From contig QZLH01000564.1 in the NCBI GenBank assembly GCA_003833135.1, forward strand, positions 28,412-42,066: a stretch of DNA of 13,655 nucleotides, read 5' to 3'. A model generated the notes under the pieces. It searched no databases, had not been told where the DNA came from, and saw nothing but the letters and a program-made list of their open reading frames with translations. Made by a program: the position numbers and the translations under genes. Of this stretch, positions 1-8,401 are shown one piece after another; position 1 is the stretch's first letter, and each line of letters opens with the position of its first letter. Source of the stretch: Oehlia diaphana (lineage: Eukaryota > Glomeromycota > Glomeromycetes > Glomerales > Glomeraceae).

Positions 1-17
1 TTAACGTATTAAAATTT

Positions 18-170
18 ACATATCGGGTACCTGACATGTGTAAGATAGATCAATGCACGATATATATATCAGTGACTAATAGTTTAGATATCGGGTACCC
101 GATATGTAAAAATACCCAATATTTATCCGATTAGCCACCAATATATAGGTACCCGATATGTACCCGATAG
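18..170. repeat. Cluster of palindromic GGTACC-containing repeats
   Basis: Four related copies of a unit resembling TATCGGGTACCCGATATGT lie at about 18-39, 86-107, 146-161 and 158-170. The copy at 88-105 contains a perfect 18-bp palindrome (ATATCGGGTACCCGATAT). GGTACC occurs at 26, 94 and 148, three times in about 130 bp. The unit falls where the reading frame of the decayed transposase on the minus strand is lost, so it may belong to a second inserted element whose other end lies beyond position 1. The family is not identified. Confidence 0.7.
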
Positions 171-191
171 AATTGATTTTGACCAGTGATA

Positions 192-199
192 GTTGCAAT
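192..199. repeat. Left target-site duplication of the hAT MITE
   Basis: GTTGCAAT, identical to 623-630. It has T at position 2 and A at position 7, as expected for hAT insertions. Confidence 0.88.
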
Positions 200-622
200 T
201 AGGGATGGCAACGGTCATGGTTATTAACTGGTTATGACCGGTCATAACTGTGACCGATATCAGTCGGTCAAAGACTTCTGACCGACCGTTTGACCGACCG
301 GTCTGACCGACCGTTTATCTGACCGTTTGACCGACCGTTTAACCAATCCTGAAAACTTTTGCGAAATGTTTTTTAATATAAAATTTAATAAAAAAATGTT
401 TCGCAAACGTTTTTTAATTATTTTAATAGAAAATGTTGCGAAAACGTTTTTTATTAAGTATTTCATAAAAAAAATCGTTTCGCAAACGTTTTTAGGATCG
501 GTTAAACAGTCAGTCAGACCAGTCGGTTAAACGGTCAGTCAAACGGTCGGTCGGTCGGTCAAGGGTTCTTGACCGGTTATGACTGACCGATAACTGACCA
601 TAACCGACCATTACCATCTCTA
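200..622. mobile_element. 423-bp foldback hAT-type MITE
   Basis: The left end TAGGGATGGCAACGGTCATG matches the reverse complement of the right end, TAGAGATGGTAATGGTC, with three substitutions in the first 13 bases. An identical 8-bp duplication, GTTGCAAT, flanks it at 192-199 and 623-630. It fits the hAT target pattern nTnnnnAn, and the ends fit the hAT YARNG rule. The whole element is one long imperfect inverted repeat. The outer arms are tandem GACCG/CGGTC units, the inner arms are AT-rich with TTTCGCAAACG motifs, and the centre is near 411-430. No transposase is encoded. The small ORFs inside arise because the palindrome reads similarly on both strands. It is non-autonomous and inserted into a coding exon of an older transposon. 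Confidence 0.88.
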
Positions 623-630
623 GTTGCAAT
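623..630. repeat. Right target-site duplication of the hAT MITE
   Basis: GTTGCAAT, identical to 192-199. Removing 200-622 and one copy of the duplication rejoins the flanking transposase frame (codons for F-I-A-T-I-T-G-Q) without a shift. Confidence 0.88.
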
Positions 631-1165
631 AAATGCACTTTTTAACAATTCATTTCTCTCAGAAGCAGCCTTATGCAACTAAAATAATAATGAATTGAAT
701 GATTAGTATTTTTATATTATTTATTATTAAAAATAAAAAATTTACCTTTTTACGAATTATATTACAATAAGCCAATGATCTCTATAGAGTTGGTATAGAA
801 ACACGTTTTTCAGTTTGTGCTTGCATTTTCTCAATATATTCATCAAAATAATAATCAACATGATCATAAACAATTTCATGCATTATCTAATATATGATTT
901 AGTATTAGTGTATATTCTGATGCAAATAAGTTTTACTATTACAAATTATTCTCACATTCATATCACTTCTATTGAAACCTTTTTTCTTTTCTGGTAGACA
1001 CCTCCATGGGTTTACAACACATTCCCACTTTACGTACGTATTTATAACTTTGTTAACTAATGTTTTTCCAATATAAAGTAATTTTGCAATTTATTTTCTT
1101 GAATATCCATCACTATACAAGAGTATTACATACCATTTGAGATCCTCAGCTACAGTTTTGGCCAT

Positions 1166-2230
1166 TAAAAATCTATAAAAAAAAACAAACAAAAATTAGA
1201 GGAAATCTTCAAAAAAATGTGTAACTTTATAGCTTGAAAACTTGTTTTTACATGGTGAATATTATACCTAACACTTTGTAGATATGTACTTTGTTCTAAA
1301 ATGTTTGTGAAATCCTGAGTAAATCACAAGAGATCAAACCTAACAAAAAAATTTTATCAGAAATGTTTATAAATCAAATTCGATTTCTATATAATTACAC
1401 AATCAGACTAATCACACTAAATTGAAAATAGCAATAAATTAAAAAAAATTCATTATTTTTAGTAAATCTGCTTTTGTTTAATCATAGTTTAATATTAAAT
1501 TCCTATTTATTTTATTACAAAATTTTTTTTTTTAATATTCAAATTATTCTTTAAATTAGAAAATAGTTTGTTTTGTAATTAAATCATTGAAATAATAATA
1601 GATAAAGAATTTATAATATTATTATTATACAAATATAAATATATAATAAAAAAAAGTAAAATTTTTCTTTATAGATTCTGAATTTATTTGAAAATTTATT
1701 GAGTTAATAATTTTTTTTTTTTTTTTTTTATTATAAAATTATATAACATACTTTTTTACTTAATTTGAAGTTTTAAATTATTTATTATATTTGGCAAATT
1801 TCAAGTTTTTCTTATTATTTCTTATTTTTAACAAATAAAATGTAGTTAAGATATACAATCCATCTTAAAAAACAAAAAGTATTTGAAGAAATTTTTCAAT
1901 ACACTCTTAAGTATCTAAGAAGTATTATTTTTTATATTTATTATTTTATAAAATATAATATTACATTTGGCCTGCCTTTTTCAATTTTTATCAAATTTAG
2001 ACCGGCATTATAAAATTGGCAAAATTTGGGCAGAATTATGGATTCGAAATTAAAGATGAATCTATTATAGTAAACTTGCATGATTTTTGCAACATACTTT
2101 TACCTTGAATTTTTTTTTTAAATAGGCTAAATTAGAAGCCAACAAAATGATTTCTAATTAACCAAAGTAGATTTATATCTTTCCGGCTCTCATCCAATAG
2201 GAAACGTTAAATAGTAATATTTGTCGTTTT
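1166..2230. other. AT-rich intergenic region, no gene seen
   Basis: The region is very AT-rich with long A and T runs (T-run near 1711-1729) and no convincing coding potential on either strand. A more complex, less AT-biased stretch at about 1965-2110 (GGCCTGCC, GACCGGCATT, ATTATGGATTCGAAATT) resembles an old interspersed repeat. I cannot identify its family or ends. Confidence 0.6.
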
Positions 2231-2231
2231 A

Positions 2232-2318
2232 TGACTCAGTATGAGTGTATGTGATGCAAACCATTATGGACTACTTCGATTGGCCAACAGTTTTGGTCAG
2301 TGGTTCACATCTGACTCA
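2232..2318. promoter_or_regulatory. Two TGACTCA motifs upstream of asparaginyl-tRNA synthetase
   Basis: Perfect TGACTCA occurs at 2232-2238 and 2312-2318, that is 178 and 98 bp before the start codon. An inverted CCAAT (ATTGG, 2279-2283) lies between them and a TATAAG at 2342-2347 follows. TGACTCA is the site of Gcn4/Cpc1-type bZIP activators of amino-acid control, so the placement before an aminoacyl-tRNA synthetase makes sense. Caution: the same heptamer or its complement also occurs three more times in the window, at 5480, 8579 and 10871, in coding or intron sequence. Confidence 0.5.
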
Positions 2319-2409
2319 TTCAATTCGAAGATCGATTTTTTTATAAGTTGCATCGCGCGTTAATAAAATTTAAAGAACTTTTAGTATAAACAAATTAATT
2401 TACTGTTCA

Positions 2410-4594
2410 ATGGCTGAAACGTTACAAAAACCTTCTGTAAAATCCAGTTAGTTAATATTTAAATTTTATCCGATTTATCTATTTTACAGCTTGCCAAAAT
2501 TTTTTAAACATATAGGTGAAACCGTATATGTTGACGAGGTGAATGGCTCTGACGAAACCTCTACTGGAACTCAAAATGCACCCTATAAAACGGCTGTTCG
2601 TGCTCTTCAGGTAAAAGGTGATAATATAAGCATCCTAGTCCGAAAAGCTCCCGAAGAAGGATACAAAGACATATCGGGTACTGCTTTGAAAAAAGCGAAG
2701 AAGAGAGTTGAAGAATTGGCAAAAAAGGCCAAAAAAGAGGATGAAAAAAAGAAAGCGGAAGCCGAAAAGGTAAAACTTCAACGAGAAGAAGAAGAAAGAA
2801 AATTGGAAGAAGCAAAAAAAATCGTTCTTAAGCAAGATCCTAATCTTCCACTAGCCATAAAGGTAAATAGAACGTAGATAACCTTTCAATTAATAAATTA
2901 GCAAATTTACAAATAAATAAATAATAATAATTAGATAAAAATTCGGCAATCGGTTGCTAGTCGTGGAAAACGCGTCAAAGTGTCCGGATGGGTTCATCGC
3001 CTTCGCACACAAGGAAAGGATATGAAATTTATAGTTCTGAGAGATGGCTCTGGTTATCTTCAATGCCTTCTTACCGGAGAATTGGTTTGTGTCTAAATTT
3101 AGGCTGTTTCAATTATTTATTGCAAATTTTGTAACTGCATTTTATTCTTTAGTGTCATACATATGATGCGTTGATTTTGTCCCTCGAATCAACTGTTACA
3201 ATTTATGGAGTCATATCAGAATTGCCTGCTGGGAAAACGGTAAATTTTATATCGTCGTTTATTTTTTTATTTTCCTTTTATTAATGAATATTTTTAATTG
3301 TTAGGCACCTGATAATCACGAGCTTCTCGCTGATTATTGGGAAGTTACTCATCACGCACCAGGTGGCGATGATGCATTTACTAACAAACTTAATGCTGAT
3401 GCAGATCCATCAATATTATATGAACAACGTCATCTTGTTATTCGAGGAGAAACTGCATCTGCCGTGTTAAAGGCTCGATCTGCAATTATGAAGGCGTTTC
3501 GCGATCATTTCGATAGTAAAGGTTTTACAGAAGTTAATCCTCCTTGTATGGTCCAAACTCAAGTCGAGGGCGGGAGTACATTGTTCGAAATGAATTACTA
3601 TGGTGAAAAGGTGAGAAATATAAAGATTTCTCTTAAAATTCGATATACTATTTTATTTTTAAGCATTAGTTATTTAGGCATATCTTACACAAACCTCTCA
3701 ACTATACCTCGAAACATGTCTCCCATCACTTGGAGATGTATATTGTATTTCAGAATCTTATCGCGCTGAGAAATCACATACTCGTCGTCATTTATCTGAG
3801 TAAGTTTTTATTTACCATCCAAACCTTATTTTACAACTTTTTTTAAAAATTATTTAATCATTTATACATGAAAGATATTCCCATTTGGAAGCTGAGATGG
3901 CTTTTATCACATTTGATGATTTGTTGAATACTTTGGAAGATTTGATTTGCGATACGATTGATCGTGTTCTTGCAAATGAAACGACTCGTAAATTAGTTTA
4001 TCAACTTAACCCAGACTTTGTACCTCCTCAACGTCCTTTTTTACGTATGGACTATAAAGATGCGATTCAATACCTCAAAGACCATAACATAAAAAAAGAA
4101 AATGGTAGTTTTTATGAATTTGGTGAAGATATTCCGGAATTTCCTGAGCGTACTATGACAGATCAAATCAATAAACCAATTTTCCTTTGTAGATTTCCCG
4201 CTGAGATAAAAGCATTTTATATGAAACGATGCGCTGAAGATAATCGGGTAACAGAAAGTGTGGACGTTTTGATTCCTGGTGTAGGAGAAGTTGTTGGTGG
4301 CAGTATGAGAATTTCAGACATGAATGAATTGTTAGCGGGATATAAGAGAGAAGGTAAAAATTATTTTCTCCAATTTATTCAATTTATTCCTTCTAAACTT
4401 TTCCTTCATTTTATTACTACATAGGAATTAATCCTACACCTTATTATTGGTACACAGACCAACGAAAATATGGTACAACTGAACATGGAGGTTTTGGATT
4501 AGGTGTTGAGCGCTTTTTGGCTTGGTTATTACATCGCGATAATGTGAAAGAATGTTGTTTATACCCAAGATTTATGGGACGTTGTTTACCCTGA
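2410..4594 (+). CDS. Cytosolic asparaginyl-tRNA synthetase, eight exons
   Basis: This class IIb synthetase charges tRNA-Asn with asparagine in the cytosol (yeast DED81, human NARS1 family). Exons are 2410-2446, 2516-2862, 2935-3084, 3153-3239, 3305-3610, 3678-3799, 3875-4353 and 4425-4594. They sum to 1698 nt and give 565 residues, close to the usual 550. All seven introns are 65-75 nt with GT/AG ends. The N-terminal eukaryotic appendage (ETVYVDE...) is followed by a Lys/Glu-rich coiled coil at about residues 65-115. The OB-fold anticodon-binding domain starts near residue 140 ([12 protein letters not shown]). Motif 1 is around [16 protein letters not shown]. Motif 2 has Arg338 in [12 protein letters not shown], and motif 3 has Arg539 in GFGLGVERF. 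The first junction is set by frame: only donor 2447 (GTTAGT) with acceptor 2515 gives a 69-nt phase-1 intron of normal size. The protein ends GRCLP, like the animal and yeast enzymes. Confidence 0.95.
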
Positions 4595-4636
4595 AATACA
4601 ATTTATTAAAATATATTTGTAATATTATATTTTGAA

Positions 4637-4665
4637 AATAAAATTTTAGTTACTCATTAAATAAA
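4637..4665 (+). terminator. Probable polyadenylation signals of the asparaginyl-tRNA synthetase gene
   Basis: AATAAA occurs at 4637-4642 and 4660-4665, 43 and 66 bp after the stop codon, in AT-rich 3' sequence. The assignment rests on position and motif only. Confidence 0.4.
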
Positions 4666-5175
4666 TATATAAGCCGCAGGGTGGGTGTTCAATGAAACTC
4701 TACTAGAATTTAAAATTTAATGATAATTTGAATAATTTGGGAACTTATCCGTTTTGATTTGTAAATATTTGCTATTTGCATGTCCAATTATTGATAAGTT
4801 TGTTTAATGCTGGCCAATTAACGAATAACTTTTCTTGCCGAAATTTACCGATTTGTGACGAATAGTTGTACAAAATTTAGGGGTCTTTGAAGACTAGCTT
4901 TCAGATTGATCACATACACATCAAAAAAAAAAAAAAAAAAATTTTTTCGAAAAAAAAAAAAAAAAATCCCCAAGCGTTTCTTATAGGTTCATTAAAAGAA
5001 ACTTTATATTAGGGGTCATTCACTTTTATTGTTCCTTTTAATAGAGTTCGAGGATACGAGCTCAATTTTTGACGGTCTTTTTCCACCAATACGACCTTTA
5101 CATTTATTACTTGTGTTTATGTTGTTCTCCCATTCGGAAGGATTTGGGACTGAGAGTTATACTGACAAATCAACA
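4666..5175. promoter_or_regulatory. Spacer and 5' region of the four-RRM gene, with a poly(dA) block
   Basis: No gene is seen. At about 4923-4966 there is a near-pure A run, then TTTTTTCG, then a second A run. Such poly(dA:dT) blocks are common nucleosome-depleting promoter elements. The reading frame of the next gene stays open upstream from 5029, with one in-frame ATG at 5119 in a poor context, so a longer N-terminus cannot be excluded. Confidence 0.45.
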
Positions 5176-6999
5176 ATGAAACGTCCTAACGATTACGGAA
5201 ATCAAAGTCACGATAACAACCAGAAAAAACCACGTTTTGGACAAAGCGCTTACAGCGGTAACAATTACTCTTTGGGTGGAGGTATGAGAGGTGACCTTGT
5301 ACAAGGTTCTTCAAATAGTGATTTATACAGTCATTTTCCTCCTGTTGGTCCATCAGCTATGATGATGGGTAACCCTTCATACTCTCAAGGTACAGCTGGT
5401 TTTCACCATCATCCAGGTCATACTGCCGGCCACTTTGCAACCATGAGCGGATATCACCAATCGCAATACGCTACCTCAATGAGTCAATATACTCCCAACG
5501 TCAGTAGCATGGTTCCTCAATTTTCTGGGGCGTTTTCCGCCGCACAGTTTCCAACTTCTTACCAACAAACTGCCGTCGCCGCTGCCCCTACAAATGCAAC
5601 TGGTCGAACCGTTTATCTCGGAAATCTTCCTCCGGACGCACCAGTTGACGAAATTCTTAATCAAGTTAGAGTTGGCCCAATAGAATCGGTCCGTATACTT
5701 GCTGATAAAAGTTGTGCTTTTATTTCGTTTATGGATGGTGCTGCAGCTATGAATTTTTATCAAGATGCTTCAACTCGCAAAATTCTTATCCAAGGGCAAG
5801 AATTGAAGGTCGGGTGGGGTAAAGCTTCTCCGGTACCTGTAAATGTTCAAGTTGCAGTTTCTACTCAAAATGCTACGCGTAACGTTTATCTGGGTAACTT
5901 AGATGAAACAATCACAGAAAGTACTTTACGAGAAGATTTGTCTAAATATGGCCCTATTGATACCGTCAAGATTGTTAGAGAAAAGAACATTGGTTTTGTT
6001 CATTTCTTGACTATTGCTAGTGCCATGAAAGCTGTACAAAGCTTGCCAACTGAATCTAAATATGCCAATAAAAAGGTAAATTATGGAAAGGATCGATGTG
6101 CTCAGAGACCTAATATAGGAAATGGGACGACCCAATATGCGTTTCCAACCGGACTTAATTTTCAAAGTTTCAGTAATATGGGTTTCGCGAGTTTTGATCC
6201 ATATCAAAATGCAGTTGTTGCCGCTACTAGTCATCTTGATAATGGCTCTGAATTAAGAAGTCCTACTAGTCCCCTTTTCTCCTCTGCTTCATCTGCGGCT
6301 GGTAGTGCAACTTCTGGTTCCGCTATTGGTAATCGTACGATTTATCTTGGCAATATTCATCCAGATACATCTTGCGAAGAAATATGTAATGTCATTCGAG
6401 GTGGAATTCTTCAACAAATTCGGTATATGCCAGAAAAACATATAGCTTTTATCACTTTTATTGACCCTAACTCTGCAAATAGTTTTATGTATTTGGCTCA
6501 ACAAGCAGGAGTTATGGTTAAGAATCGCCGCCTTAAGATTGGATGGGGGAAAAATCCAGGACCTTTGCCGGGATATATTCAACTGGCTGTTAATACTCAA
6601 AGTGCTTCTCGAAACGTTTATGTTGGACAAATTGATGACAATATGAGTGAAGAAAAACTTAAGAGAGACTTTTCTGAATTTGGTGAAATTGAACTTGTTA
6701 ATATTCTTAAGGAAAAAAACTGTGGATTTGTCAATTTTACTTCAATCACATCTGCCATGAAAGCCATTGAAAATATAAAGTCGAAAGAAGAATATAAAAA
6801 ATTTCGTATCAACTATGGCAAGGATCGTTGTGGCAATCCTCCACGAAATGCTTCTGCTAGCTCAAGTAATGGTACGGGCGGAAAGACTAAAGGACGTAAC
6901 AACGGAGAATCCGATGCTAGAGTTCTTCATGCAGGCGATTCAGAAGCAGGAAATATCGATGGCGTTGACGACGAAGTCGGTGAAGAAGTAGATGAATAA
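5176..6999 (+). CDS. Four-RRM RNA-binding protein, Mrn1/Nrd1 family
   Basis: A single uninterrupted exon encodes 607 residues from ATG 5176 (context CAACAATGA, A at -3). Residues 1-140 are low complexity (Asn, Gly, Ser, His, Tyr). RRM1 spans about 143-216 (RNP2 VYLGNL; RNP1 end CAFISF), RRM2 235-308 (VYLGNL, IGFVHF), RRM3 386-460 (IYLGNI, IAFITF) and RRM4 479-553 (VYVGQI, CGFVNF). The tail is Gly/Ser/Asn-rich and ends acidic (GEEVDE). RRM1 and RRM3 both end in GWGK and RRM2 and RRM4 both end in NYGKDRC. This is the arrangement of yeast Mrn1 (YPL184C) and fission yeast Nrd1/Msa2, which bind mRNAs; Nrd1 restrains sexual differentiation. A similar post-transcriptional role is inferred here. Being intronless stands out beside its intron-rich neighbours. 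The family call is firm; the target mRNAs are unknown. Confidence 0.92.
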   Translation: MKRPNDYGNQSHDNNQKKPRFGQSAYSGNNYSLGGGMRGDLVQGSSNSDLYSHFPPVGPSAMMMGNPSYSQGTAGFHHHPGHTAGHFATMSGYHQSQYATSMSQYTPNVSSMVPQFSGAFSAAQFPTSYQQTAVAAAPTNATGRTVYLGNLPPDAPVDEILNQVRVGPIESVRILADKSCAFISFMDGAAAMNFYQDASTRKILIQGQELKVGWGKASPVPVNVQVAVSTQNATRNVYLGNLDETITESTLREDLSKYGPIDTVKIVREKNIGFVHFLTIASAMKAVQSLPTESKYANKKVNYGKDRCAQRPNIGNGTTQYAFPTGLNFQSFSNMGFASFDPYQNAVVAATSHLDNGSELRSPTSPLFSSASSAAGSATSGSAIGNRTIYLGNIHPDTSCEEICNVIRGGILQQIRYMPEKHIAFITFIDPNSANSFMYLAQQAGVMVKNRRLKIGWGKNPGPLPGYIQLAVNTQSASRNVYVGQIDDNMSEEKLKRDFSEFGEIELVNILKEKNCGFVNFTSITSAMKAIENIKSKEEYKKFRINYGKDRCGNPPRNASASSSNGTGGKTKGRNNGESDARVLHAGDSEAGNIDGVDDEVGEEVDE

Positions 7000-7940
7000 T
7001 GGAAAGTGGTTAGTAAGAACCTTACGAATACTTTGCACTTGAGGAATATTAAGTATTATTTCTTTTTGTTTTCTTAGTTATTCATTTACTTTAGTATTAT
7101 TAAGTAGATAGAGAAAAATTTGGTCTCGTTAAGGGTGGAATTTATGGTTGAGGGTTTCCTTTTGATCTCATCCTTATCTTTCTTGTAGCTATATAATATA
7201 AAATTTCGTTTTCTTGCATTATATATATATCCCTCTCCTTTTATTATTCGGTCTTCTGAAACCTCTTTATTAAAAAATTGTTTTAAAGTTTATCCTTTTT
7301 ATATATTATACGATGATTGGCTGTTCTACCTTTTTTTCAAAAAAATTTGTTTCTATGACCCGTTGGTCTATTGGATTGTTTGGGTGATCTTATAATATTT
7401 CAAATAATGGGTGTGGGATTTTTTATTTTTATTTTTATTTTTTTTTCTTAAAAAATATGGCGAACAATGTTTAATTTTCTGATCCTTTCAAAGTTCTTTA
7501 AGTAATATTATATAGATGGTAATAATTTCATTTTTTTCTACCCATTCCCTTTTCACTTCTTTTTTTTTAGGTTTCATGGTTGTTTTCTTTTCTTTAGTTG
7601 AATAGAGTGATCTATTTTCAGTTATTCCAATGGTTAATTTATTCGATCTTTCATTTCTTTTCGATCACTCTAATTAACTAAATTACATAATTATTTTTGA
7701 TCATACCAAATTTTCCCTTATATTTGATTTCGTTTTCCTTGTATCTAATTATAAGCTTCCCCCTCTTTTTTATGTCCTATCTTTTTTTTTAGCTTTTTTT
7801 TTCGTTTTCATTATATATACTTTTTTTTTACCCTGTTGACTTAATTAAACCTTTTTTTAAAAGAAATATATTGTATTATTTGATTTTAATTTTATTTTGA
7901 TGATCTTTTTTTTTTCTTTTTTCTTTTTTTTTATTTTTAT

Positions 7941-7971
<31 letters not shown>

Positions 7972-8401
7972 CAGCTTCAATTAATTATTATTATTCAATT
8001 ATATTTTTAGTTAATAATTGCCTTAATTTTTTTTTTTTAATTTTGAGATTTAATCAATTGATATTTTGCCTAAAGTTATTCATTTCAAATATCAATTATA
8101 CAAGTTTTGTTTTATTTATACAAACGCAGTTTTATTGTTCAAAGCAGTTTTTATTGATTAATTTTATTGTACGAAGATTTCTATCGAACATTTTACTTTA
8201 TTTTTCATTTTACTTTTTTGATTTGAGAAACAAAAGGGTAATTGCAAGATGGTATTCGTTAATTATATGCCCAACCATATAAATGCCCATCTAATTTTTA
8301 CTTTAAAATACATATAATTTCAACTTATAAGTTTTCAATCTCTTCATTTTTTTGCGACAATGAAAGAAACTAATTATTTCAAATTGATTTTCTTGGGTTG
8401 A
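7000..8401. other. Long T-rich spacer between two convergent genes
   Basis: About 1.4 kb lies between the 3' ends of the four-RRM gene (+) and the Sororin-like gene (-). The plus strand is strongly T-biased, with frequent T runs, simple ATTTTT repeats (about 7420-7445) and a near-pure T tract of about 45 bases changing abruptly to an A run at about 7910-7970. No RNA gene or credible coding region is seen. The part after 7000 is probably the 3' UTR of the RNA-binding protein gene, but I see no definite poly(A) signal. Confidence 0.6.

Larger units (their letters stand above)
182..1165 (-). pseudogene. Decayed IS630/Tc1-like transposase gene, interrupted by a hAT MITE
   Basis: On the minus strand an ATG at 1165 opens a protein beginning MAKTVAEDLKW. 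It reads through a helix-turn-helix segment (DGYSRK, stop, IAKLLYIGKTLVNKV) and then NPWRCLPEKKK. Exons are 1165-956, 886-746 and 678 onward. The two introns, 955-887 (69 nt, GTGAGA...TACTAA...TTAG) and 745-679 (67 nt), are both phase 0, and the frame is kept throughout. Exon 2 gives HEIVYDHVDYYFDEY and KRVSIPTL-stop-RSLAYC; exon 3 gives LHKAASERNELLKSAFIA. Two nonsense codons (TAA 1093-1091, TAG 784-782) and the MITE break it. The frame resumes at 199 for about six codons and is then lost in GGTACC repeats. I recall this N-terminal layout from homeodomain-like DDE transposases abundant in Rhizophagus. The catalytic DDE core is absent. Confidence 0.75.

Noticed and set aside
88..105. Palindromes as a CRISPR array
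   Set aside because: Copies are few, unequal in spacing, partly overlapping and self-complementary throughout; the setting is eukaryotic.
260..530. Two small ORFs on opposite strands within the MITE
   Set aside because: They share the motif SVKRS because the element is a palindrome of GACCG units; there is no sign of coding selection.
815..997. 60-codon plus-strand ORF, hydrophobic
   Set aside because: It lies antisense to the transposase remnant and its first intron; the minus-strand reading explains the sequence better.
2451..2489. 39-nt first intron for the asparaginyl-tRNA synthetase gene
   Set aside because: It keeps frame but is too short and has a poor donor. GTTAGT at 2447 with TATAG at 2515 gives a 69-nt intron like the other six.
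4923..4966. Poly(A) block as a retroposon tail
   Set aside because: There are two A runs split by TTTTTTCG, no flanking duplication and no retrotransposon sequence before it; a promoter poly(dA) tract is simpler.
8043..8282. 79-codon ORF in the T-rich spacer
   Set aside because: It has no ATG start in frame at its head, is dominated by Phe/Ile/Leu from T-rich DNA, and has no recognisable motif.
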